Shown: positions 16,617 through 24,121 of the stretch, piece after piece
Layout of the letters: each line of letters begins with the position of its first letter
How positions within the stretch are numbered: the first letter of the stretch is position 1
DNA from: Acidobacteriota bacterium
Lineage (GTDB): Bacteria; Acidobacteriota; Terriglobia; Terriglobales; Acidobacteriaceae
DNA length: 55,933 bases
NCBI GenBank assembly: GCA_021793405.1
Contig: JAJYSV010000021.1
Location: forward strand, 1-55,933
Reading direction: 5' to 3'
Program-made: the position numbers and the translations under genes
Notes under the pieces: generated by a model
The model's input: the letters and a program-made list of their open reading frames with translations, nothing else
Told to the model about the DNA's origin: nothing
Databases searched by the model: none

Positions 16617-17591
16617 ATGAAAGCCAATTTTCATGACATCCATGCCGCCGCAGATTACATCGGGCCAGGTGCGATCGAAGTTCCGATTTACCAGACAGAG
16701 ATCACCGACATCGTCCGCCGCCGGGGACTTTTCGGTCAACGCATCAAGCAGGTGCCCGCGACGGGCCATCCATCACGATTCTTTGAGGAAACTGCCATTC
16801 CAGAGGCCACCGCAGCCACGGGTTTCGTCGATCCTCGTAATATCTCTGCTCCGTTGGTAAGCCCAACGCGAATTGAAAGCGCAGTTCCGTTAAAGGCGTT
16901 GGTGGCCCAAATCAACTACAACCTATTCGATATCGAACTTGGCAACCAGCAGAGCCAGTTCGCTTACTTGCAGGCGAAAGACCTTGCCGACACAATTGAA
17001 GGAGTGATGCACATTCACGATCTGGCATTGTGGAATGGCACGGATACTTCCCTGAGTACCCCGACTACGGCGCAGTATTTCGGAGCAGCGGCACAGATTG
17101 CCGCGAGCGGCAATACGACAACTATTACCACGACCGAGCTGATCGTGGACAATCTGAAATCGACGATTGCGCAAATGGTCTCGAACAGTAGCTTTGCGGT
17201 CCGTCCGACAGCGATTTATGCCAATCCAGTCTTGTTGGATCTGGTTGATCGAGAAATGAAGACCGAGTTCAACGTGGTGCTCGATACCAAGGAGATCAAC
17301 GGAGGATTCAGAGTAAAGACGCTGATCACCCAGGCGGGTGAGTTGCCGCTGATCCCAGACTGGTCGTTGAGCTACACGGGAACGCCTGGCTCGGGAAGCG
17401 CGCTACTGCCAGCGTATATTGTGACCGAAGACCTGATCGAATACCACTGGCTGAGCGATCCGAATCCTCGCGTATTTCAACTCGGCGTTCCGGGATCATT
17501 GGCTTCACAGTATGTTGTTGTAAAATTTGGTGCTCCCGTTGTCAAGATGACCAGCGCCGGCGCTCACTTTCAAGTCATCGTTCAGCGGTAG
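16617..17591 (+). CDS. Major capsid protein
   Basis: The 324-residue protein has the layout of an HK97-fold major capsid protein. An extended N-terminal region is followed by helical and beta segments (LFDIELGNQQSQFAYLQAKD; IYANPVLLDLVDREM near residue 200) and a C-terminal domain ending VVVKFGAPVVKMTSAGAHFQ. The IYANP...LVDRE region matches the spine-helix area seen in many phage capsid proteins. AGGA precedes the ATG. A strong terminator directly downstream would lower transcription of the following genes, as is common after capsid genes. Confidence 0.82.
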   Translation: MKANFHDIHAAADYIGPGAIEVPIYQTEITDIVRRRGLFGQRIKQVPATGHPSRFFEETAIPEATAATGFVDPRNISAPLVSPTRIESAVPLKALVAQINYNLFDIELGNQQSQFAYLQAKDLADTIEGVMHIHDLALWNGTDTSLSTPTTAQYFGAAAQIAASGNTTTITTTELIVDNLKSTIAQMVSNSSFAVRPTAIYANPVLLDLVDREMKTEFNVVLDTKEINGGFRVKTLITQAGELPLIPDWSLSYTGTPGSGSALLPAYIVTEDLIEYHWLSDPNPRVFQLGVPGSLASQYVVVKFGAPVVKMTSAGAHFQVIVQR

Positions 17592-17627
17592 ACCTGATAC
17601 GCTGGCGCGCTTTGATTGTTCCTATCA

Positions 17628-17666
17628 CGGCTGGCTTCCTTTTCTGGAGGCCAGTCGTTCTTTTTG
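17628..17666 (+). terminator. Rho-independent terminator after the capsid gene
   Basis: A 12-bp stem (left arm 17628-17639, right arm 17646-17657, two G-U pairs) with a 6-nt loop is followed by TTCTTTTTG. It sits 37 nt after the capsid stop, so connector and tail genes depend on read-through or another promoter. Confidence 0.75.
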
Positions 17667-17715
17667 TAATTGGCCGCGAATGGCGGCTCCTCGAACCGCT
17701 ACCGGAGGACATCTT

Positions 17716-18339
17716 ATGGGTTACCTGCTGCCGACCGACTATGCGACTTATGGTCTGCCGGGGGATACAACAGACGATTGGATCACGATGGCTTCGGCTT
17801 TGATCGATTCGTATTGCCGTCGAACCAGCCTAAATCCGACGCAGTACGAAGAACGGCTGCGCATCACAGCACATGTGCAAACGGTACGGCTGAGCTATCT
17901 GCCTCTGGTTGCAGTCACCCCCAATACCTCTCCGTTGATCTCTGTGCAGGCCCGCTATTGCCGGCCTCGACGCGGAGAGCTGATCGATCCTGCGTACGAG
18001 CAAATTGCCTGGGTTTTCGGTCTGCCGGGGGCTTGGAGCACCCTCAATATCGCCGATGTAGATTTTGTTCCCAATACGGGCGAACTCACCTTTCCCATGA
18101 ATATTCTCGGGCTTCCTTACAACGAGATAGATGCGGTCTACACCGCAGGTCTGGCAACAATTCCCTATACGGTACAAGTGGCATGTGCACAGATTGTAAA
18201 GAATGCACAGACAACACCGGGTCTCAACGTAAAGTCCAGCAAGATCGACACGATGCAGATGGAATATTTTTCCAATTCACTGATTGATCCGCAGGTGGCT
18301 GCAATGCTGCAGCCGTATGTGGCGACGATGTTGGGGTGA
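17716..18339 (+). CDS. Head-tail connector (gp6-like) protein, 207 aa
   Basis: The N-terminal part (TDDWITMASALIDSYCRR near residue 20) resembles gp6-like head-tail connectors, small helical proteins that form a ring below the portal. A beta-rich middle and a helical C-terminal part follow (PQVAAMLQPYVATML). The ATG at 17716 has GGAGG 7 nt upstream. The position immediately after the capsid gene supports the assignment. Confidence 0.7.
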   Translation: MGYLLPTDYATYGLPGDTTDDWITMASALIDSYCRRTSLNPTQYEERLRITAHVQTVRLSYLPLVAVTPNTSPLISVQARYCRPRRGELIDPAYEQIAWVFGLPGAWSTLNIADVDFVPNTGELTFPMNILGLPYNEIDAVYTAGLATIPYTVQVACAQIVKNAQTTPGLNVKSSKIDTMQMEYFSNSLIDPQVAAMLQPYVATMLG

Positions 18340-18342
18340 ATC

Positions 18343-18783
18343 ATGAGCAGCGACTTAAGTGTACGAAGTCCATCCGCAGGTCCGCAGCGCGCTGCGGACG
18401 CGCTCTTGCGTTGTCTGGGAGGCAGAACTGCTTTATTGCGTCTGCCTATAAGCGCGGCGAATAGCTCGAATGCCCAACAATTGGGAGCAGGCAGTCCATC
18501 TTACGAAGATATTCCATTGTCCCCGACCGTATTCCGGAGACTCCGACCCAAGCTTCGCGAAGGCAATGTCAATCAGTATGAATTATTGATTTCCGCAGCG
18601 TCCGTTCACGCCCAACTCGGACTGCTGCAGTTGGCTTCGACGGACCAATTATTCACCATGGCTGTTGGAGTAGTTGTAGACGGCGAAGTGATGCTGATCG
18701 AAGCCGCTGCCGAGGCTGAGGCATTTGGATGTCCTTACCTGTACCGCCTGATATTGAGGGCACCCCAAAATCAAACATTGTAA
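18343..18783 (+). CDS. Hypothetical head-closure/neck protein, 146 aa
   Basis: This protein is not recognised by sequence. The C-terminal half looks beta-rich (LREGNVNQYELLISAASVHA; FTMAVGVVVDGEVML), consistent with a small head-closure or neck protein. It follows the connector by 3 nt and precedes a tail-completion-like gene. The N-terminus is Ser/Ala-rich and probably flexible. GGGG lies a few nt before the ATG. Confidence 0.55.
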   Translation: MSSDLSVRSPSAGPQRAADALLRCLGGRTALLRLPISAANSSNAQQLGAGSPSYEDIPLSPTVFRRLRPKLREGNVNQYELLISAASVHAQLGLLQLASTDQLFTMAVGVVVDGEVMLIEAAAEAEAFGCPYLYRLILRAPQNQTL

Positions 18784-18797
18784 GAGGAGAAAGTGTC

Positions 18798-19286
18798 ATG
18801 CAAAATGCACAAAATACTTTCTACATTGCATTGCGCAATCGCCTCGCAGCGTTAAACCCAAACCGTACGATTTATCTGCGAGGAGTGACGAGGCCCGGCA
18901 TTCTGGTCGAAAGCAATGAATTGGTAGTAGCTCAGCCTCCCTCAGATGTATTTGTACTGCGATGGATTGGACTGCACAACGATCCCTATCTGTCGGAGGT
19001 GCTACTCCAAATGGAGTGCGAAATCGGTTACATGACCGAAGGGACGACAGCAAATCTTGGCATGGACCGCGGAGCGATGTTGACAGAAATGGACGCCGAA
19101 CTCATATCCATGGTGCAGCCGAATACAGCGCAGAAGATGAACTATTCGCCATCGACCGCAGTTCCAATGGAGACTCAGATTTTTTGGACAGAGCCGACAT
19201 TTGGACCAGTAAAGATTGAACGCGACCGGTTATTACGAATCGCCACGGTCTCGGTTTTCAGCTATGAAGAGCCGGGGGAGCAATGA
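18798..19286 (+). CDS. Hypothetical tail-completion-like protein, 162 aa
   Basis: The ATG at 18798 has GAGGAG upstream. The protein starts with a helical segment (TFYIALRNRLAALNP), continues as beta strands (VFVLRWIGL, EVLLQMECEIGYMTE) and ends with an acidic tail. Size and order (connector, neck, completion, tail) fit a tail-terminator or completion role, but no signature motif is visible. The stop overlaps the next start as ATGA. Confidence 0.5.
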   Translation: MQNAQNTFYIALRNRLAALNPNRTIYLRGVTRPGILVESNELVVAQPPSDVFVLRWIGLHNDPYLSEVLLQMECEIGYMTEGTTANLGMDRGAMLTEMDAELISMVQPNTAQKMNYSPSTAVPMETQIFWTEPTFGPVKIERDRLLRIATVSVFSYEEPGEQ

Positions 19287-20284
19287 GCACGACTGCTATC
19301 ACTCCAATTCCGCTAACGCCACCTATTGTGCGGAGGATCCGAGCCTATTTTGCTCCCGTCAATCGAACTGCTGGAATTCCAGCGATTTTTGATCCGGCGC
19401 AGAACTGTGGCTTTAATCTGGACGCTCCTCCTGCCCCTTGGCTTGACCTAGGATGGCTTGACGCGTTCGAACGTAAGACTGGAACAAAGGTCATTCCACT
19501 GCGGAGCGGAGCGCCAGGGCTTCCTTTATCGCAGGTGCGAACTGAGATCGATTCCCTTGTTTTCATCAATTTTATGAACTGGGGAAAGTTGCAGATGGCA
19601 GTTACGGCTGGTTCGGAACAGATGAACTTACTGGCCACAGCAGCGGGCGCAGCCGCGAATGGGTCTGGCGGAACAGGCGGTGCCGCCGTGCCGTTGTCAG
19701 TGGGCAGCACCGCGACATTTCTGAACGTAGCGGCGAATCAGCTCTCCGCATTTTCTCCGGGGCAAATGGTAACTGTGGATGTCGATTACGCCGGCCAGAC
19801 AGGCTATGTTGGTAGCGGCGTCAGCTCTGCTTATGTGAGTTCTCCAAGTGCAGTCAATTCCGATGTGAATTATATCCGGCGGATAAGTTTTAATGTGGCC
19901 CGGATTACTACTGTAACGGCAACCGGTCTGCAGTTGGCACAGCCGCTGATTGCGGGTGCACCAGTGGCCGGAATGTCTGTGCAGCCCATTCTTGGGTTCG
20001 TCGACCGCGAGGGGAGCAATTTTTTCCAGGAGTGGTCCGGGCTGTTTGTTATCCCGGGTGAACAAGGCGACAGAATCCTGCTCCATTATCCTCGCCTACA
20101 AATTGCTTCCAGTGCTACCGAAGCGGTGAGGTTGTTGAATGCACCTCTCAGCAAGGTGGACACACTGGGACGGGTTACACAGGTGGCCCAGTTTCGGGCT
20201 CTGCCTGTGACAGATGCAAACGATGGAGCGCAGGTAGTGTGTTTCCGGAGTTATATTCCGGCCGCCGCCGCCAATCTCTGGTAA
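19283..20284 (+). CDS. Putative tail tube-like structural protein, 333 aa
   Basis: I do not recognise a specific family. The protein is beta-rich, with a Gly/Ala/Ser-rich loop near residues 120-140 and a region resembling a beta-sandwich insertion (STATFLNVAANQLSAFSPGQ, then MVTVDVDYAGQTG). Its size and its place before the large tail protein suggest a tail tube or adaptor protein. ATGA overlap with the previous gene indicates coupling. Unusually for a long-tailed phage, no tape-measure gene follows. Confidence 0.5.
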   Translation: MSTTAITPIPLTPPIVRRIRAYFAPVNRTAGIPAIFDPAQNCGFNLDAPPAPWLDLGWLDAFERKTGTKVIPLRSGAPGLPLSQVRTEIDSLVFINFMNWGKLQMAVTAGSEQMNLLATAAGAAANGSGGTGGAAVPLSVGSTATFLNVAANQLSAFSPGQMVTVDVDYAGQTGYVGSGVSSAYVSSPSAVNSDVNYIRRISFNVARITTVTATGLQLAQPLIAGAPVAGMSVQPILGFVDREGSNFFQEWSGLFVIPGEQGDRILLHYPRLQIASSATEAVRLLNAPLSKVDTLGRVTQVAQFRALPVTDANDGAQVVCFRSYIPAAAANLW

Positions 20285-20332
20285 AGTCGCGCGATTCGAG
20301 TACCCATCAGGGCAACACAAGGGAGATGCTGG

Positions 20333-22666
20333 ATGAAGGTTACGATTGACAATCAGGATGGCAAAGGTTCCGTCGATTATTCCCGGGCGTTGTGCGCAGA
20401 TGAAGCGACGGAAAAGGCCGCCGTGATCAATCGTGGCCTGAATCAGCCCACGATGGCGCGACTTCACCTTGACTGCGCAAGCCATGGACTGCCGACACCC
20501 GTGATCAACGCTTTCGTTGTGATTACATCAGACAACGGAACATTCTTATTTACGGGATATCTGCCTTCTGCTGCCGAACCGATCTTTGTGGGGTATAGTT
20601 CCGCAGGCCCACAGTATCGTGTTGCTGTGAACGCGGTGAGTGAGGATTGGCTATTAAACCGTGACGCTCTGCCTCAAACCGCTCCTTTGCTGGGACAGAC
20701 GGCAGGCGAAATGGTCAGGATATTGACGAATCGAGTAAATCCGACCCTGGTGCAGATGAACGGCCTCCAAGATGTAGGGACAATCGGATTTTTTGAGCCG
20801 ATGTCCAGCCTACCTTGGTCAGAAAATGTTGCCGCGCTCGCGAACCAGGCACGTTCTGCTTATCGCGTGCTCAATGGACAGTTGACCCTCGCTCCAGTAG
20901 GATCGACCGTTCACAACATGAGCGACACGGTGGGAACCATTGATTATGCTGCATTAAACGCAACCAATGCGAAACAGGTCGTGAACGATGTAACGATTAC
21001 CGGCTTGAGTCAGCCCATGGAATATGTGACTGAACTGTTTGAGGGGGATGGCGCCACGGTCCTCTTCCAACTACAGCGAGACCCATTTCGGATCATCCGG
21101 CCCATTTTATTGGATGAAGAGTTTACGACCTCCAGCCTGAACACGTCGATTTGGCAGGTGAATGATGCAGGAGGATATTTGAGCGTTGGCGGCGGTGGGC
21201 TAGCCATGACCGGAGGTGTCGGTACAGACGGTACGACAACACTTACCACAATCGATCCTGTTGAATTAGGCGGAGAGCTTGTGATTGAGTCTGGTTTCGT
21301 CCAACTGAACAGCGGCAGCGATGGAGTTTTGTGCGGTCTTTACTCCGGTGCTGTCGGGATTGCAAATTGCCTCGCAGGCTATAGAGTGAGAACGAGCGGC
21401 TCGAACACGATCGTTATCCCTCTGGTAGAAGGGAACGAGGTGGGGACCGCGTATACAATGCAAACCGGTCACAGCTACATTCTGCGTATCCATGTTCACA
21501 GTAGCGAATTGCAGCGTATGCTGAACAGCTACTTTTCCTATGGAAGCGATGGACCCGCAGTCTACGGTGGAGGTACGGTACAGTCGCCCTTGCAGCTATT
21601 GTTTGAGCTGCAAGACATGGCGCTGCTGCCGTACGTCAACATCGGCTCTACCATTTTGTACGACGGCTCTGTCTCAACTTCACCGGCCATCGCATCTTTC
21701 GCTTGCGTCAACAGCATAAACCTGCAAGGGAACGTCGGGTATTTCAAGGTTACGCAGCCGGGGACGATGTGGGTAGTGAGCACACCTTCCGGCGGCACCT
21801 CCTTCACCAGGAGGATCGGATCCAATACCCAGGGTGCGGACTGCAATGTGCTGCGGAATGGATTTCTTCATTTCTATAAGCTTGCAATACCTCAGCCCGG
21901 GGAGATGGTGGCTGTAACTTATCGCGTGGCTGCCCCTTCCGTGGCTCGTTTGGCGAACAACTCCATTCAGCAGGAAGGCGGGACGGGAGTTCCTGCCGTC
22001 TCCCAATGGGTTGGACACATCGTTCGGCCGCCCGCGCGAAGCTCCGTGGATTGTGAAAATGCCTGCCAAGCATTGCTGAATTTCTCTTCCAACCCAGCAG
22101 CAGCCTGGAAAGGAACATATAGTTACTATAATTTGCAGGATCAATCGGACATTTGGCCAGGGGATGCGCTGAACTTCAACTCTTCCGCCGCAGGCTTCAA
22201 CGTGAACGTTATCGTTCGCAAGGTGACAATCGCATCCACAAGTAGCTCGCCAGAAGTATTGGATTATGCGATCGAGTTTGCCAACGACTGGGCAGAGACG
22301 ATTGCCGTGAAGCTGACCGATTCCATTTCCCCCGATGTTTATCTGCCGCAAGAACCGGAGGTCACCCCGGGCGCATATTTACCAAACTTAAACGCATTGC
22401 AAGTAGCTTCAATTAGCACGACCGAGATCACAGTCAATGCGAATACGACTCCTCCTGCAAATGGCGGCTTTGAGGTTAGGAGTCGAGACTATACGTTTGG
22501 AACCAATGTAGATGAAGACTTGGTTCTTCGTAGCCCAGTAGCGAGCTTTACTATCACGCGTTCAGCCGATGAGGAGCAATTCTATGTTCGGATGTACGAC
22601 GGATCCAAGCCTCCATTATATTCACGATTGTCTAGCGCGATCTTTACCAATGTTTCTATTTCTTAA
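20333..22666 (+). CDS. Large tail/baseplate-hub-like protein with LamG-like insertion, 777 aa
   Basis: The N-terminal 250 residues resemble a phage tail hub or baseplate protein (LLGQTAGEMVRILTNRV; VTITGLSQPMEYVTELF). Residues about 260-430 form a beta-rich module (FTTSSLNTSIWQVND...GGGLAMTGG) that looks like a concanavalin/LamG-type jelly roll, possibly carbohydrate binding. The last 90 residues resemble a fibronectin-type III domain. AAGGGAG precedes the ATG. It is probably the tail tip protein that contacts the host. The reading frame is intact. Confidence 0.6.
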   Translation: MKVTIDNQDGKGSVDYSRALCADEATEKAAVINRGLNQPTMARLHLDCASHGLPTPVINAFVVITSDNGTFLFTGYLPSAAEPIFVGYSSAGPQYRVAVNAVSEDWLLNRDALPQTAPLLGQTAGEMVRILTNRVNPTLVQMNGLQDVGTIGFFEPMSSLPWSENVAALANQARSAYRVLNGQLTLAPVGSTVHNMSDTVGTIDYAALNATNAKQVVNDVTITGLSQPMEYVTELFEGDGATVLFQLQRDPFRIIRPILLDEEFTTSSLNTSIWQVNDAGGYLSVGGGGLAMTGGVGTDGTTTLTTIDPVELGGELVIESGFVQLNSGSDGVLCGLYSGAVGIANCLAGYRVRTSGSNTIVIPLVEGNEVGTAYTMQTGHSYILRIHVHSSELQRMLNSYFSYGSDGPAVYGGGTVQSPLQLLFELQDMALLPYVNIGSTILYDGSVSTSPAIASFACVNSINLQGNVGYFKVTQPGTMWVVSTPSGGTSFTRRIGSNTQGADCNVLRNGFLHFYKLAIPQPGEMVAVTYRVAAPSVARLANNSIQQEGGTGVPAVSQWVGHIVRPPARSSVDCENACQALLNFSSNPAAAWKGTYSYYNLQDQSDIWPGDALNFNSSAAGFNVNVIVRKVTIASTSSSPEVLDYAIEFANDWAETIAVKLTDSISPDVYLPQEPEVTPGAYLPNLNALQVASISTTEITVNANTTPPANGGFEVRSRDYTFGTNVDEDLVLRSPVASFTITRSADEEQFYVRMYDGSKPPLYSRLSSAIFTNVSIS

Positions 22667-22701
22667 ATAGCCACGCCGCGGCTGGTGAAGGATGTATTTA
22701 C

Positions 22702-22917
22702 ATGGATGATTTCGAGATAACTGTTCTTTCAGATTTAGCGGCACTTAAAAGCCAAATGGCTTCGTTGATAGGATTAGGACAGCCCGGACGATTAACAATG
22801 CTCGAACAGAGAATGGAGCAGCACGAATTGTATTTGCAGAGAATGAAGGGCTTGGTGGGTGCATTCTTTGTGTTTCTGACAATCGCACAAATCGCCGTCG
22901 ATTACTTTAAGCATTGA
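22702..22917 (+). CDS. Holin-like (XhlA-type) protein, 71 aa
   Basis: An N-terminal coiled-coil-like half (LAALKSQMASLIGLG; MLEQRMEQHELYLQRMKG) is followed by one C-terminal membrane segment (LVGAFFVFLTIAQIAVDYF, about residues 50-68). This is the layout of XhlA/haemolysin-type phage membrane proteins that help lysis. It is the last gene of the phage-like cluster, next to a transposase remnant. With the 8474 gene there would be two holin-like proteins in one cluster. Confidence 0.6.
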   Translation: MDDFEITVLSDLAALKSQMASLIGLGQPGRLTMLEQRMEQHELYLQRMKGLVGAFFVFLTIAQIAVDYFKH

Positions 22918-22920
22918 GCG

Positions 22921-23169
22921 GAGAGGCGGCAATCCCTTCACGCATGGTATATCCGAAGTAATGCGAATGCGTTTTCGAAGAAAGTGGAGAACCATGGGCA
23001 CATGCTGGCGATCTACTTCATGTACTACAATTTCTGCCGCGTGCATCAGACATTGCGGGTGACGCCTGCAATGGAGGCTGGACTCACCGCTCACGTATGG
23101 AAAATTGAGTACATGGTTAAGCTCTTGGAGCCGAAATCGATTCTTGACGGACTTGGAATGTCTGCCTAA
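22921..23169 (+). pseudogene. C-terminal remnant of a transposase (IS1-like)
   Basis: One frame reads NAFSKKVENHGHMLAIYFMY, then YNFCRVHQTLRVTPAMEAGL. This matches the C-terminal end of a widespread DDE transposase family often annotated IS1-like. The rest of the transposase is missing and no start codon or inverted repeats are evident, so it is a relic. It marks the right edge of the phage-like cluster and may reflect an insertion that truncated it. The next gene, on the opposite strand, ends within it. Confidence 0.7.
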
Positions 23170-23900
23170 AGGCCCGTCTTTATCACGCCAACTCCGGGGA
23201 GTGTAAATTCTCCTGTACGGTCAATCGAATGAGATTTGGAATGGTCTTTGCCTGTCACAACGTCTCGGCAAGAGAATATAATCCTTGTCCCGGCAGGATT
23301 AAAAGTTGCCGGAAGCGTCCTAAAGACTGACATTATCCAGCCATCGACTATTCCTCCAGTCGGAATTGGCGACGAGGATTGCCTCCCAATTTCTTTGTTC
23401 TTTGGAAGAATCATAGTATTGTCCGGGTTGAGGGGGATGCGGATATCTTCTGGAGTTGAAAATGGAATCTCCCCGATCAATTTAGTGGAGTCCGCGAGTT
23501 CAAGTTCGGCCTTCCAATGGGACAATCCCGTAGATGGGCCGTGGGGGTTGGACGCAGATAAAGCTGCAAATGTTGCGAAAAACTTATCCCTTGATCCCCA
23601 CGAGACCATTGCGATTTCAATGCGAATGTCTGGCGTTGCAAGGCGGCTTTGCAATTTCTCACGTTGCTTGTCCTGATCTCTCCACGCTGCAAAGCATGAC
23701 CAGAAGAGTAAAACACCGGCAATTGCTAACCATAGGTAAGGCGGAAAGGTCTTTACCCATCCCGGAATCTTGGCCGGATCGCCGGTAGCCAAATAAATGT
23801 ATTGACCAAGGGACAGAATCACGGCAAAGGTCGTGCCGAAGCGCGCCTCCCAATGACCCCAGACCGAAACGCAGAACCGGACGAACGGTAGCTTTCCCAT
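23166..23900 (-). CDS. Membrane protein with two N-terminal helices, 244 aa
   Basis: The ATG at 23900 has GAGAGG upstream; an earlier in-frame start at 23978 adds an unlikely hydrophilic stretch. Two membrane segments lie near residues 20-38 (FGTTFAVILSLGQYIYLATG) and 52-70 (YLWLAIAGVLLFWSCFAAW). They are followed by a basic coiled segment and a beta-rich C-terminal domain of about 150 residues. No family is recognised. Its end overlaps the transposase remnant by 4 nt in convergent orientation. Confidence 0.6.
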   Translation of the reverse strand: MGKLPFVRFCVSVWGHWEARFGTTFAVILSLGQYIYLATGDPAKIPGWVKTFPPYLWLAIAGVLLFWSCFAAWRDQDKQREKLQSRLATPDIRIEIAMVSWGSRDKFFATFAALSASNPHGPSTGLSHWKAELELADSTKLIGEIPFSTPEDIRIPLNPDNTMILPKNKEIGRQSSSPIPTGGIVDGWIMSVFRTLPATFNPAGTRIIFSCRDVVTGKDHSKSHSIDRTGEFTLPGVGVIKTGL

Positions 23901-24121
23901 GTCCGCAATCCTCTCACCGGGCACCCCCGTAAGTCGAGGATTTTGATTTTTGAGGAGCGCAAGGCCCTGTGAATCCAAATTGACCCACTACCTAATTTCT
24001 ACTGAAGTCTTTAGCCTGAACGGTCAAGGCGCGCATCCTCTGAGCCTGACCCGAGACTGATAATTGGACCCGGCGGCGCTCCGAGGCGTAAATGCTTTTG
24101 TCTAGACAGTTTCCGGAAAAG
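23901..24121. other. Intergenic region, nothing convincing
   Basis: I see no gene, tRNA or terminator in these 221 nt. Short motifs such as GACCCACTACC and AATTGGACCC recall insertion-sequence ends, but no inverted pair could be traced, so no mobile element is called. Confidence 0.3.
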
